Made by a program: the position numbers and the translations under genes. A DNA stretch of 64,000 nucleotides from Sphagnum compactum (taxonomy: Eukaryota; Bryophyta; Sphagnopsida; Sphagnales). The notes below the pieces were generated by a model that saw nothing but the letters and a program-made list of their open reading frames with translations, was not told the origin of the DNA and made no database searches. The stretch is from contig OZ234501.1 in NCBI GenBank assembly GCA_965153455.1, positions 1,922,001 through 1,986,000 of the forward strand, read 5' to 3'. This document shows positions 25,467-38,232 of this stretch, one piece after another (positions within the stretch are counted from its first letter, which is position 1; each line of letters opens with the position of its first letter).

Positions 25467-28400
25467 CAGTGTTGGGCAATTCTCACATTTTTGGGAGAAT
25501 TGTCAGTTCTGGATTTCTCATAGAGTTGTAAGAACGGGGCCCAATTCTTTCATTTTTTATAAAAAAAAATTATGAGAACCACTCGATGTATTAAGGTTGT
25601 TATTTTTTTTTAAATCTAGTCAGTTCTCACAAATGCAAAAGACAATCAATTATCTCAAACGGTTCTCACAAACCGTTAGGGTTAATTAAACTTATTTTGT
25701 TTGAACAATGGGGTGGGCAATGTGCATTCAAGAATGGGCAAGAGCGGGATATCTATGATGAAAGTTTTATGATGATAACCTAATTGGGATGATGGTCACA
25801 TCAACTACCGAAAGCAAAAGACGACAAAGGTTTGGTGGTTGATGGTAACTAATGGAAGGAGTGGAATTTCTGATTTTGTATTGCTTTGTGTTTAGGGTTT
25901 AGGGTTCCTTGGGTAGGTTATGAGCTTTCGAAAGTGTTTATGATCGACTTGTGCTAAGTTTGTTATGGTTTTCTTGGTGGGTAAGACTTGTGTGGTGTGG
26001 CGTTGTTGTTGTTGAGTGGATCTTTGTTGTTAGATGTCAATCAAGAAGGGGATGAGGTTGGAGTTCAAGTACCCAAGGACTTTTGCAACTTGGCAACAAA
26101 GTATTTGGATTTTCTTTTTTGGTTTTTAGGCATGTGTGATGTAAAGGTTGTTTTGCAATTTGTGATGCTTGGTGACACTAGTGAAAGAGGAATGCCTCAA
26201 GTTGTAGATTGTTGTTTTTCCAAAGGAAGCGTTGTTTTTTTTGCACCATATATCCTCTTGAGAAATGCAGTCTAGCACTAAGAGTAGGGATCCATGATCG
26301 GGGGAATGATGAAGGTCACTTGAGATCTTGAGATTCACAAAAATTGGCAAACATATGCTTTAGGTGGGATGTTGGTTTGAGTGACGTGGTTTCTATTTCA
26401 GCATTCTCCAAAGAAGAGAGTACCCAATTTTATTTGGACCTCCAAATGTGCTTAGTTCATGTATCAATTGTGGGATTTCATTGTGAATTTCAATAGGGGA
26501 AAATGGGTTACATTTGTCAAACTTCCTAAGGATTGCATATCTTTAATGTTGTTTCGTGTCTTCTTTTGTTCAATTTCCTACATTATCTATTAGAATAGTT
26601 CGATTTCAGTTCCTTTTAAGATTTTTGTGTTTTTCTATGTTGTGGGGTGTGGGTGTTTGGAAACTTTGTTCTGCCAACAATGTTAGTCGAGGCTCATGAG
26701 AGAGATCAAAGTGATTTAACCTTCATAGACTCATAATTGTAACTAGCTAGATAATTTAGAACAATTGTTTGTTGGACTTGGTGATGATATGTATTGTTAA
26801 ATTCTTGAGTTGTGAAGTGTAGTGTAATTTTTGTTTCATGGATATGAACTTATTGGTGTGAAAGGAACATTTTAATGTCCATGTCTTTTTGTTACATATT
26901 CTCCAATTTAACATTATAGCTTATTTCATATTCTTTGCCCAAAAGTATGGGCATGTATTTTATGCAAGTGAGCTAATCAATAGCCTTTTTTTCATGGACG
27001 TGTTGATGCCAACACATTAAGGAGCATTAAAAGCAATGTTAATCAAAGTGATTATTTGAAACAAGGGGTGAGTCACATTGTGGCCTTGCCATTTACATTT
27101 TTAAATATCTTAAAGAAAAAGAATAATTATGGAAATTCAAATATTTCACCATGCAAAAATATAATCTCCAAAAAAACCTCTAAAAGAAACCAAAATCCTT
27201 CAAGATATTATAACTCTATAACTAATCTCAAGTTTCAACACAAGCCAAAATATCACCTTTTGAAAATCCTCATATAAAAATAGACCTATTGCCTAGGGGT
27301 CAAAATCCATTAAGCTACTATATTCTATAATGAATCTAGACACAATATCTTTGCCTACCAAGGCAAGGCCAATAAAAACATTTGAGCAATGGGGTGCACT
27401 TACATTGGGATGCACCCACAACCAATCAATATGGATTGCATATTACCTACCCTTAGAATGGGTAACGCCTTGCCTTAAACTTCTATGATTGAAAATCATT
27501 TTTGGGTATGTTTTAATACCTCGACTGGTTTTCATATTTTTGATTTTTTATTAAAAGAGTAATTTTCAAATGGACACTTTTCATTTTAACAAGAATCAAA
27601 GAGCCATATTTCAATTCAAGTATCATCAATGGTGATGTTCAATGGTTTCAAGGTGACAATTAGCTTAACAACCAAGACAATTTTCACCTCAATTTTGAGA
27701 ACCACCCAACACCCAAAACTAGTATGTTTGTGTGTGTATATGTAAATGTTTTAAAGAAATTTATTTACACATTTGGTAAGTGTAAGCATATAAGGTCCAA
27801 CTACAAATTGTGTAAGTGTTCCAATGTTGGGAGTTTTATATAGATACTACAGTTAAACCCAATTTTAATACTTATCTGAAAACCTTCGGTTTATTTTTAT
27901 TTTTTCAACAAGAATTTTAAAAAGAAATAAAACAACTACAATTTTAGTGCTTTTAATCTCTCAAAAAATGGGCAATTTTCATGAAATAATTGGCAAACAA
28001 ATAGCATTTATAGAAGATCATTTGATCGATTCTTAATTTTTTTGATAACCATGGTTAGCATGTATATAAGAAAATTCATATTTTGGATTTTTGATAGATG
28101 TGATTATTTAAATTATAATCAATTTTTTGATTTTTTGAAAATCATGATTTTATTTATGTAGTGTAAGCTTTTTGGTACCATGTGTAATGACCGCTCAACA
28201 TTACCAAAAACCCATAACTACCCAATTATTTATAAAGTTGCCATCAAAGGCAAAATCATTATAAGAACTTGATGGAAATTCAACTCCCTAAACCTTTTTT
28301 TTTTGAAATTGAGAAATGTGGTATAGAAGCAATCCCTAACTTTTAAAAGTCATTCAAGCTGCCCAAATATACATATTTCTTCAATTGGTTAATTTAAAAA

Positions 28401-28917
28401 CCTTAAAAATCACATATATAAATCAAGTTAATTACAATAAGTATAAACTAAATGTTTTAAAAAGGCAATATATTTAGCAATTAGTAACATTCTTTGGCTA
28501 TAATAATTATTCAAAATGACTTGTCCACTTGTCCCTTCCAATTCCATAATTGAATAAAAAACACATTCATAGCCTACCTTGAAGTGGATGGTGGACTTCA
28601 TTTACAAAATGCACATTAATAGGTACATTGCAGTCCACCAATTGGAACCACAACCTAAGTTTCCTTTGGGGTTAATCCTTTTGGGAAAACATTTTTTTTA
28701 AAGAAAATGCATTTTCCCTTTTATGCAATTTGAAAGTGTTTAGGCTTGTTGATATTTGCAGGTCTAATGCCTTTCGTTCCATGCCTTTTCATGATGTCAT
28801 TTTTGGTTTAAAATTTAATTTTCTTTAACATTATTTTCTCACTTTGTTTCACATTTGAAAAACTTTCCACTTTCCAGATGGTTGTCAACAATGAGGTGTA
28901 AGTTTCTTCAAGCTTAG
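25467..28917. other. AT-rich, gene-poor stretch
   Basis: Starts with another hAT-like terminus (cagtgttgggcaattctc at 25467). A possible matching end (accacccaaca) is near 27702, which would make an element of about 2.2 kb, but flanking duplications do not match. The 95-codon frame at 25988-26275 begins at TTG and is unrecognised. Two TTTAGGG units occur near 25891. No gene is supported. Confidence 0.4.
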
Positions 28918-28922
28918 AGTTG

Positions 28923-29933
28923 GCACAAATCAAGAGTCCCCTTATAAAAACACACTTTTCAAATGCATCCATGTGCATAATATCCAACATGTTTTTTAGT
29001 AAAAATCTTCACATATTAGCAGAAAGTTGTCAATGGAACCATCCATCACAAGGTCCCAAAGCTTGCATTATTAACTTTGATGTTAGTGGTATTACTAATA
29101 AAGAACCTCCCCGATAAAATAACAACAAAATGCAAAAATTTAGTACACATTCCTTAGTTCCAAGAAGAAAAAGAAAAAAGTGTGAAAACTTTGGGATGGG
29201 TTTGGGGTAAGTTATTTAAGTCAAATCTTTTAATCATATCAAATTGCACAAACCAAACAAAGATATGTTTATTGAATTTAGAATCAATTTTGGTTCACAA
29301 ACTTTTAAGCTTCATCATGACTAGAACTTTAAAGGAAGCATCACCACCCTTCTTATAATATATAGTGTAACTCTTCATTGCACCTACATCAAAGTGACAA
29401 AACTAAGGGTTTCCATAATTGGGAATCATGATTTTACTAAATTCGACTCTTGAAGCTTTAAGAGCTCATAATTCCTTCAAAATGTATTCAAATTAAGCAA
29501 TATAATTTATTTTTTAAAAGGTTTTCCAAGGTCACATTAGGCTTTGATTGGACTTGATTTGACTATTCAAATAATTGTTTAAGTGATTAGGAATTGTTTT
29601 GGTAGTTTCATTTCCAACCCATCAAACCCATATAAATTTTTAATAACATTTATGTTTTGGGAGTGTGACCCCAACTTATTGTGGTAGTCTTGAAAACCTT
29701 TCCAACTACCCAAAAATAATTCAATTTGGACAAGATTTGGTCCCCATATCTTAATCTAAATATTTGACACCCCATGATTTCCAATTCCCAAAGTGCTTTA
29801 CACTTGAAAGTTTTCAAGATCCCTTTTACCTAGGGAGTGTGTTTTGAGTCTTGTCATGCCTTGACCTCTTCCCAACTCAAATCCATTTTCTTGTCCCCAC
29901 CTAAGTCATGAGCCCAAGGTTAGGGTCACAACA
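28923..29933 (-). mobile_element. solo LTR, reverse orientation
   Basis: About 1011 bp, flanked by a 5-bp direct duplication agttg (28918-28922 and 29934-29938). Read on the minus strand it begins TGTTGTGACCCTAACCTTGG, like the LTRs at 40781 and 41917. It has the same internal landmark at the same depth: tatattataag then ggtggtg about 575 bp from its 5' end (about 565 bp in the 41917 copy). No internal region follows, hence solo LTR. Confidence 0.65.
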
Positions 29934-29938
29934 AGTTG

Positions 29939-32900
29939 CATGATTTGGTTTTATTTCAACCTTTCTTTTAAGTTCTTAAAACAAAAGGAAAAAACCTTGT
30001 GACAAAATAATGAGCTTTCTATTCATGAATATGGTGAGGATCAATAAACATTTATTTTGTTAGTATGTGTCTATTAGGTAGTGCCATGTCATTTGTCACA
30101 CCCCCTAAGTTCATAAAGACAATGAACACATATTGAAATTAGATGGAGGATGCAATCAACATTTTATTACAATGATTTGAGGAAATAAATATAAGATCAT
30201 TAAAAGAACAACCTCAAACAAGTTCATTCCTTAGACATTATGGCCAAATTACACATTTCCATAAAAATTAGTGAGATATCACACCCCTAACTTAGAAAAA
30301 AAATGTGATAAGTTTAAGGGAAAAAATGTTTTTAAAAAATATATAAAGGAATCACCATAAATGTGTTTACGTAATGTTATTGGTTTGATTATCTAGTTTT
30401 TGCATTCTAGCTAACCAAAATTGATGGTTGTTAACAAGGGGAAATGTGAAAAATGAAAGGTAATTCCCATCATAGTTTATTTAGGTTAATGATTACATCA
30501 CTAAACATGAATGTAGGAATGTTGCAACCTTAGCTTGCAATCAAGGTTGAGGTTGAGATGAGAAAAAAGTAAATGGGTTCAATGTAAGAAAAGACATGAT
30601 GAACCAAAGGAATTAACAGAACACTTCCAAACCGAATGGGAGGTATGTGGGAATAAAAGGTAAATAGTCCCAAGTCCATCAAGTTGCACTTGCCCTTGGG
30701 AATTGAAATCATGGGGAGCTTTGATTTATGTGAGTTTTGAAGAGTAAAAACACATTCAAATTTAAACATATTTGCATCATAAAAAATATCTTAGTGAAAA
30801 TTTTAACATGATGGCTTTAAATGCCAAAGGATAATGTATTTCTTAATAACTATGGCTATTTGATGGGGCATGGGACAAAATTGCCAAACATGACTCCCAA
30901 CCATTACAATGAAAATTGGAAAAATAAATCATATAACTTGGTAAAACATTTGAAAATAAACAAGGGCTATAAAATAATTGTCACAAGATTGAATCTAGTA
31001 TGCCTCCTAAAAATTATATGCCTTCAAAATTGTAGGATTCCAAAGTGTTGTAATTGCAAAAGAAGACTTTGGGAGTCCCACGAATTATTTTATTTTCATG
31101 TAGCCCCTACAAAAACATGTAGAGTATATTTTAGGGGAAGTCATGCTTCCTCTAGGAATTTAGACCAAGGCTAAGTTTAGGTGAAGGTCATGATGAATGT
31201 TTAATTTAATTTTGGCTCACATTTGCATTAATCAACCTCTTTGTCTATTTATATAGTTAAAAGGATTGAGAAATGCATGTGAAAGACATTGCTTCATCTT
31301 AATCATGCCAAAATGTTTGTACTTTTGTCCATATCACAAAATGCTAGTGAGTTTGCTTTAGGTTTTTGAATTTTTTTCTACAAGCAAAATCACGGAGTTT
31401 ACCATTGATATCACTTGATAAGCTTGGGATTGTGTCAAAAGAGAAATTCCATAGCCTAAAATTGACACACGATGTCCAACTACATTCTTTTGGTGTTTAA
31501 TGATGATACACAAAAAAAATGCATCACCATTGAATCCTCCTTGCATTCATGTTTGTTGTCAACAAGAAGTTGATGACAATTATGGGTGATTGCACATTAA
31601 GGTGTTCATTTTTGGACATCACAAGGTAGTTTCTATACAGGACTTGGAAAACTTTGGGCACTATGCATTACTAAGTGGATATAGATGTTTGAATGTGACT
31701 CACCTACCCACTATAGTTTACTTGTAAAAACAAATGCAAAACCTTTCATTCCAAAATGCTATAATTTGAATAAGTAATAGATAATTGAAGCCATGCAATA
31801 GTCCTCATCATAGTCCATAAAAATAAACGTGGATTCTTAGTGGATAACATATATGTGGGATTTGTGATTTTTTTTTCCAACATGATGTGTGGGTTTAAAC
31901 AATGTTAAAATGAGGATGTCATAGAATTGTTTTTAGGGACTTTTAGTAGATGTATGTAAAAATGTGAAAATTCTACAAAGTCTTTGATTTTTTAAAAAAT
32001 GATTTGGGAGCTATTGTTGCACAACAAAAGGTTTTAATGTCTTACCCTAGAGATATCTACTATCAAATTAACTTCTTAAAAGACTTTATGTACATTATCA
32101 TATATTTTATGTTTTAATCCTTGTTTTCAGCTTCCAAAATGGAAAAAAATGAAAAGCACATGTGCATAAATTGGTCTACCTTAGTGTGTAATTACCTTTA
32201 TGTCAAAGGCATATTTTTAAATGCTAGAGATGCAACTATTTTTACAATTGCATTAATGATTTTTGCTTAAATTTTAACTCATTTGCTCTTAAAAGAAAAG
32301 CTAGTTGCATATGATGCTTAGATTCATGTGTTTGCTGGGTTTTTACAAAATGTAACATTTGTTATACTCAAACAATGATATATATGGAATAAAATCATTA
32401 TTTTTACTACAATAAATGTCTTTTTTATATTCCAAAATGTATTAAAAAACACCATAATGATGTTAGATTTCATTCCAACTATAATGCAAATAATGCATTA
32501 CATACAAATTCACCCTTTCTTTGTTGCATCAGATTTTATAATTAAGAACTTTTTGGCTTAAAACCTCACAAAAGGATTTTGTCTTTGACACATCATTTGT
32601 TATAACATGTCCATTAATTGACAATATAGCAAAGAACACCACATACCATCATATGTTTTTCACCTTCATCAATTTTATAATCAAAAATATTTTAAATATG
32701 TCAAAAATATTCTTAAAATCCTTAAATAATTATTTAAATACTAATTCAGAATTCATTGAATTGTCAAATTGCACCTTTGGAAGGCCATTTTGTCTCCAAA
32801 ATTTTCCATCAACTATGTTCACAATTATCAAATTGCATCATCAATCAAATACAATTTCAATCATATGTTAATCAAAAGTTGTTGAAACTACAATACTTTG

Positions 32901-33836
32901 TAAAAACTACTTATATGAATTTAGTAACATCAATCACTATCCCAAATTGTGATATTGAAAAAAAATGAATTTCTTTTGGGATCACATACCTTTTTAATGT
33001 TATGAATTTTTCTAATGTTGTGAAAATTACAATGGCTAATATGTTTGGCTTTTGCAAAATGAATATTAATCCATTAATATGTGAAATATTTTGTAACCCA
33101 TGACATTTTAATAATTTTGTATGAATGAACATAATTGACTAATGTTAAGAATGTGGATATAGATGTTGAATAACTTGTCATGATTTGTAAACATTTCACA
33201 CATGTTAAAGGTTGAAATTTGTCCTATGTTGGTTAAACACCATGGGTGTTAAGAAACGATAGTAGTGTCATTGGATGGTAATTATTGTCAGATGACAAAA
33301 CAATTTCAGGAGAATTTTAGAGTGAAAATATTTTTGACAATAGTATTGTCAGTACAGTGAATTACATTCACGGGATAAAATAATCAAAAGTTAATTTTAG
33401 GAGGAATTATAATAAAAGTGATATTAGTTACTAAAAATAATATCATAATCTAGTTTATTTTAAAAGGTATCATAATTATTATTTAATTATGAGTGGTAAA
33501 TATTATATTTACTATCTTTTATTTACTGAATGGTGAAACCATCTAGGTTAATTAGTCCAAGAGGAGAATGGATGGATGGAATTCCCTTAATTAAAATGTG
33601 TGAAATGGATTAGAATAATGATATTTAAGAAGATAAAGAAATTTAGGAGGATAAAAACTCCACCTTTGTGTGGTGAATATCCTTCTTGGGTTCCATATAT
33701 TTGTTTTGAGGGGAGAGAAGGAAGAGATTATATTAAATATTGTATTAGAAATGGTATTCAATATTAGAGTTTTTAGGAGATCTTTCTTTTGGGAAGTAGT
33801 GTGTTTGTGACATTGGAGATAATGGAAAATATGGAC
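29939..33836. other. AT-rich intergenic stretch, no gene recognised
   Basis: Visibly AT-rich throughout. The longest open frame (30821-31174, plus) matches no family I know and has an ordinary background composition. A direct repeat of caccccctaa/cacccctaac occurs near 30098 and 30282. Probably decayed transposon sequence. Confidence 0.4.
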
Positions 33837-34410
33837 CAATGTTGGGTGGTTTTCACTTTTTTGTAAGAATCAACTAGTTCCGGTTCTTTAACATATATAT
33901 ATTTTTGGGTTGGTGAAAATTGGTCAGTTATCAATTTTTTTTTTTTCAAATTCACTCGATTATCAGATAAATTAATTTCCATATATACAAGAACAATCAC
34001 TTTTCACATCCGGTTTTCACAACCTGATTATTAAAATTTTCATTAATTAAATTTATTTTAATAATTAAATAACTAATAATGAAATGATTTCATCACATGG
34101 AAAGAGCAACACCATATGAGAAAAATAACAACAATAGGAAAAGAATAAGAGCAATGAGGAAAAAATAATAGTAATAAAGAGAAGAGTAATACCAATAAAG
34201 AGAAAACAATATAATGGGAGAACAATAATTGTAGTAAAAAAAAAGTAATAGTATTAGAAAGGAAAAAAAATTAATGGGAGAAAAAAATTAATAATAATAT
34301 GAGAAGAGTAGCAATCCCAAGTGAGTAGAAAAACAAGAGGAACCAATAAATGATACAAAGAACTTTGAAAACTAGATTTGAGTTTTATGAAAAACCTTGT
34401 TTGATTTTCC

Positions 34411-34441
<31 letters not shown>

Positions 34442-34604
34442 TTCATTTGAACCAATTCTCATAACCGGTTCTTGGTTATGTGAGAACTTAAGGTTGGTTT
34501 TCAGTCTAGTTTTCACATTTAAAAGTGTCAATTGATTTTCATTGTGAAAGAGGCTAAGAACTAGATTGAAAACCGGGTCAACATTTGAAAATCGCCCAAC
34601 ATTG
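33837..34604. mobile_element. hAT-like non-autonomous element with target-site duplication
   Basis: A 768-bp element with inverted ends CAATGTTGGGTGGTTTTCA and TGAAAATCGCCCAACATTG. It is flanked by atatggac (33829-33836) and gtatggac (34605-34612), an 8-bp duplication with one mismatch. CA...TG ends plus an 8-bp duplication are typical of the hAT superfamily. The interior has no transposase; it holds A/G-rich simple sequence (about 34080-34330) and a TA run (about 34413-34438). Confidence 0.7.
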
Positions 34605-34918
34605 GTATGGACGTATCTTTTACTTTAATTCTTATAATGGAAAATGGTTGAAAATATATCATATTCTTTTTATTTTGTTTTATTTGGAGGATGTTAAATA
34701 GTGAGGCAAGGTAGTACACATTAAAATTGCATAATGTTTTGTTATGTTTTATGTAATAGTTTTTTGTTTATTCTACAAAAGTAATAAAATATTCTTTTTA
34801 TGTTTTTTGTTTTTAAATAGAAAGGACCTTTTGCCACAAGACAATAGTTGCCATTAAAAGGTAACAACAAGGAAGTAGACATGATATTTAAGGTTTGCAA
34901 GGAAGGTAACATTGTTAA

Positions 34919-35040
34919 AGATGGTAGGCAACAGCCATAAAAGGTCTATAAGCAGTGTAGACAGTAGGCACTAAACACAAAAGGTCTGTAGGTGCTATAG
35001 ACGATAGGCAACAATTATCAGAGGTTTGTAAATAGTTAGG
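34919..35040. repeat. imperfect tandem repeat of about 41 bp
   Basis: About three diverged copies built on gtaggca..a, then aggtct.ta..., then tagac. It adjoins the 17-bp minisatellite. Confidence 0.5.
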
Positions 35041-35076
35041 GGTCTTCTTTTAAGTCTACAATGACAATATGTGCAT

Positions 35077-35195
35077 GACAATAATTGTTGCATGATGATA
35101 ACTTTTGTAGGATGGTAGCTATTGCATGATGGTAGTTGTTGTATGTTGGTAGCTTCTGCAAGATGGTAGCTGTTGCATGATGATAGTTGTTGTAA
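35077..35195. repeat. 17-bp minisatellite, seven copies
   Basis: Seven head-to-tail 17-bp units with consensus near gatggtagctgttgcat. Because 17 is not a multiple of 3, the array stays open in several frames on the minus strand, so the predicted peptides there (for example 35036-35218) are artefacts. Confidence 0.85.
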
Positions 35196-36291
35196 AATGG
35201 TGGGCAGACAATAAACAAGTTTTACTCTCATGTGTTTTCATTTTTTTTTTAATTCCTTTATCTATTCAACAACTTTTTCCCTTGATAGGTTGTTGAATTC
35301 CACGGTTTACCACCCCCTCAACACAAGTTTATTTTCAAGTCATAAATGTTCCAATATCATATAAACTTGCCATGTGCACATAGTTTTCTATGATTTTCTA
35401 TTGTGTTTTGGGCTTGGATTCTTGTTTGTTTGTAAATGAACAATGTTTTGGTTTGGGCGATATGCACCATTCAAGACAATTATATGTCATTTACTTGATG
35501 TGTGTTAATGACCATAGTTGTAATCACGAACTCATTAACACATGAAATACATTTTATAAATGTGCAAGTATGTCTTCATCTATTGCCTCCAATATAAATA
35601 GTTGGACATCCCTTTCACAGAATGTGAAAAATGAAGTCAAGCTCTCAAAATTTTCCACCACATCGTTTGAGGGCATGACACCTTTATAACAAAATTTAAC
35701 AATCAAAAATGGAATTTTATTGAAAAAGCCACAATATTTCAATCCCATATTGAAGCTTGTACACATGACCCAAAACCCTGATAATTGATTCTGTTTGTGG
35801 AAGGTTGGTATGAATCCACCTACCCTCCAGCAAAAATTGAACCAGGGCTTGCTGAAGCTCTGCAAGAAACTAGTGATGAGCAATTTCACCACATATGACT
35901 CCAACATAGACCCAGTGAAGATGTTCACAGTGATAGTCTTGCTACTACTCACTTTAATAAAGAGAAAAAAAACCATATCAAAACTCAGGGGAGCTGAAAA
36001 GCAAGGCTTAGATCATCATCAAAATCAAATTGAATTGTGTGGGAAGTCCGCTATACAAGAACCACTCAGGTTAGAAGCAAACCTGTCAACCTCCAATGTT
36101 CGCTTGCCAACTTCAGATTTAAATCCTAAACGAAATCCCTTACTAACTACTGAAAAGTTCTCATGACCCTCTCATAAGGAAATGGCCCTTTCAGATCAAA
36201 CCCTAAATTACATCTGGTTCAACTGCTTGGAGGGTCTATATTTACCCAGCTGTAGAGCACAGCCTTGAAGGGTTACGACACCGTTTATGCC
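35196..36291. other. 3' flank of PRA1 gene; one unrecognised 140-codon frame
   Basis: An ATG-initiated minus-strand frame at 35554-35976 (140 codons, rich in Phe and Ser) matches no family I know. Overlapping frames on the plus strand are equally unremarkable. It could be a lineage-specific gene, a transposon fragment or chance. The part nearest 36291 is the likely PRA1 3' UTR. Confidence 0.35.
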
Positions 36292-36945
36292 TTACACGCG
36301 AGACATAGCGACCGGTAAAGACCCAGCAGCTCCAGTGCTGCCCAAGAAGAAGGCAGGGAAGAAACTGCCGCCTGAAGAAGCTGCTGCTTCCTGGTCGTCG
36401 TCGAGGAGGAAGAGGTCCTCAGGCACTTTGAAAGCACCGTGAGCAGCAATGAGAACCAATCCTATGAGGCCAGCAGAGAGAAGAACACTGGCAATGCCTG
36501 AGAAGACGATGAGCGGGATGGAGATTCCAGTCATGGAGAGCACAACTTCGCGCTCGCTGAACGTCCTCCCGAAAACAATCAACGGCTCCTTGCGCACCAG
36601 AAAAATGTAAGTCCATCCTGCCAGAACGAGTGCTATGAAAAAGATGGAGATTGGATTCGCCAGTAGACTCAATGCCACAACGACAAGCATCAGAATGCCG
36701 TAATTGATGCGAAAGTAATTCAGATTCTTCTGTAGTCGCGACATCGCGTCTTTCAGAGACTCAGGCTTCGCGAATGTAGACCGGTCTACCATTTCCGACC
36801 ACGGCCGCTTGTTCATCAACGCAGCTCCGACGATTTCTTTTCCTCTGGAGACGAGTTGGCGAGCCGCTGACGGGGGAACTGGAGACGCGACTCCCGTTAC
36901 CGGTATCGTTGCCACCGCCGGCGACACAGTAGCCGCTGGCTCCAT
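36292..36945 (-). CDS. PRA1: PRA1 family protein (prenylated Rab acceptor), PRA1B-like
   Basis: Small membrane protein of the endomembrane system that binds prenylated Rab GTPases and helps their delivery to ER/Golgi/endosomal membranes. Single exon, 217 residues, a usual size for the plant family. The start is the ATG at 36945; the frame opens further upstream only through a TTG and a run of Lys codons. Family landmarks: RPWSEMVDRSTFAKPESL (about residues 48-65), RLQKNLNYFRINYGIL (about 70-85), two long hydrophobic hairpins separated by VRKEPLIVFGRTFSEREVV (about 122-140), and HGAFKVPEDLFL near the C-terminus. The last 30 residues are Ser/Gly/Ala-rich. The family is often intronless in plants. 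The 5' flank is an unusual tandem repeat (36990-37505). Confidence 0.93.
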   Translation of the reverse strand: MEPAATVSPAVATIPVTGVASPVPPSAARQLVSRGKEIVGAALMNKRPWSEMVDRSTFAKPESLKDAMSRLQKNLNYFRINYGILMLVVVALSLLANPISIFFIALVLAGWTYIFLVRKEPLIVFGRTFSEREVVLSMTGISIPLIVFSGIASVLLSAGLIGLVLIAAHGAFKVPEDLFLLDDDQEAAASSGGSFFPAFFLGSTGAAGSLPVAMSRV

Positions 36946-36989
36946 GTTCTTCTCTTCCTTCTTCTTCTTCAAAGAACTCTCAAATCAAC

Positions 36990-37505
36990 AGCCTCCTTTC
37001 CTCCTTTTCCTTTCTTCCTCAACAAAAGAAAAGGAAAAACAACAAAGTTCTTCTGTGAAGATCAACAATTTCTCCTTCCGACTTCGATCTCACCGATCCT
37101 TACGCAAACAGAAACATAGCACTTATGTGCACTACAGAACGCCAAAAAAGCCAGCAATCTCAAACTAAAACCCTCTCTCTTTCCCTTATTCCTCCTCGAC
37201 CAAAGAAGGAAAAAAAAAACAAAGTTCTTTCTGTCTGTGATGATCAATAATTTCTCCTTCCGACTTCGATCTCGCCGATCCTTCTGCAACCAGAACCACA
37301 ACACTTACGTGCACTAAAAAACGAAGAAAAAAAACCCAGCAAACTCAAACCTGGAACATCTCCTTTCCCTTCTTGCTCGACTAAAAAACACACCTTCTTG
37401 TTGTTATGATGATCAATAATGTGTACTTCCGACTTCGATCGCACCGATCCTTCCGCAAACAGAATCGCAACACTTTTGTGCACCAGAAAACGCAAAAAAG
37501 ATGAA
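36990..37505. repeat. threefold tandem repeat in the PRA1 5' flank
   Basis: Three diverged copies of a 170-180-bp unit. The anchor cgacttcgatc occurs at 37080, 37261 and 37430, each time followed by a caccgatcctt-like and gcaaacag-like block, and each preceded by gatcaa.aatt. The repeat begins about 45 bp upstream of the PRA1 ATG, so it spans the likely 5' UTR and core promoter. Each copy also holds a CT-rich block. Confidence 0.85.
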
Positions 37506-37586
37506 TCTCCCTGTCTGAATTTCGCTCAAGAGATGCTGCAAAAGGGAGATTTAAAGGGCTGGCGATGGCGCGGAAGAGACGACGAA

Positions 37587-37610
37587 AGAGAGAGAGAGAG
37601 AGAGAGAGAG
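37587..37610. repeat. (GA)n simple repeat upstream of PRA1
   Basis: About twelve uninterrupted GA units, which read as a CT microsatellite on the PRA1 coding strand about 650 bp upstream of its ATG. Such tracts are common near plant promoters. Confidence 0.9.
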
Positions 37611-37889
37611 AACTCGACGACACACAAGCGCAGGCGGCGATGCCTTGCGTCCCAAGCAGTGTCTTTTTTACTGGCGAGGGTTTTGCCAAAAAGAGAATTT
37701 AAAAAAATTTAAGTCGAAAAAGAAGTGGTTTTGAAGGTTTTCAGTCGCCAGGAGTGAGAAAAAAAGAAGAAATGATAATAGGGTTTTATTGGCTCTGCCC
37801 ACAGGAAAAGAGACTAACTCATCTGTGCAAGATTTTGCTGACCCAAAAAAAAAGAGGAAAAAATCGCCAGATTCGTCGTATATTAGGTT

Positions 37890-38060
37890 TCATTGTGTAG
37901 CCAAAAATAGAACTGGATGATATAAAGATTTGTACTTTATTTCTGGTTAATATCCAGATTTGGCTAAATCATCCTAGGGATGACGCCACTTTTTTCGTTA
38001 CTGTCATCTTTCCCATGGATGATAGCCACTTTGGCTATAAACAAAAAATTCCTTAAAAAA
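37890..38060. repeat. dispersed repeat upstream of PRA1, related copy upstream of the MAPK gene
   Basis: Contains cagatttggctaaatcatcc and atggatgatagccactttgg. 49340-49395 has gccaaatttggctaaatta and ggatggatggccactttg in the same order. Both copies lie on the same window strand and are followed by a long C or G run. Confidence 0.6.
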
Positions 38061-38232
38061 CATTGAGATTCCAAAGACACGAATTTTTTTTAAAAATTAA
38101 ATAGAAGACACAAAAATAATTTTTAATTTTAAAATAGTAATAATAACTGGAATTTGGACGTGTGATATTTTGGGATGAAAGGTGCTGAATGACGCGCATT
38201 TCGACCGTCCAATAAGGATGGATGACCCTTCT

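Noticed and set aside
25891-25906. TTTAGGG units resembling the plant telomere repeat
   Set aside because: Only two units, too few to call an interstitial telomere tract.
35036-35231. Overlapping small open frames with repeated Cys-Asn-Ser-Tyr-His-like peptides
   Set aside because: They are a by-product of the 17-bp minisatellite, which stays open in several frames. They are not a repeat-protein gene.
37062-37689. Chain of minus-strand frames in the PRA1 5' region with related peptides
   Set aside because: The similarity comes from the tandem DNA repeat itself. Most start at non-ATG codons, so I do not call genes, though upstream ORFs remain possible.
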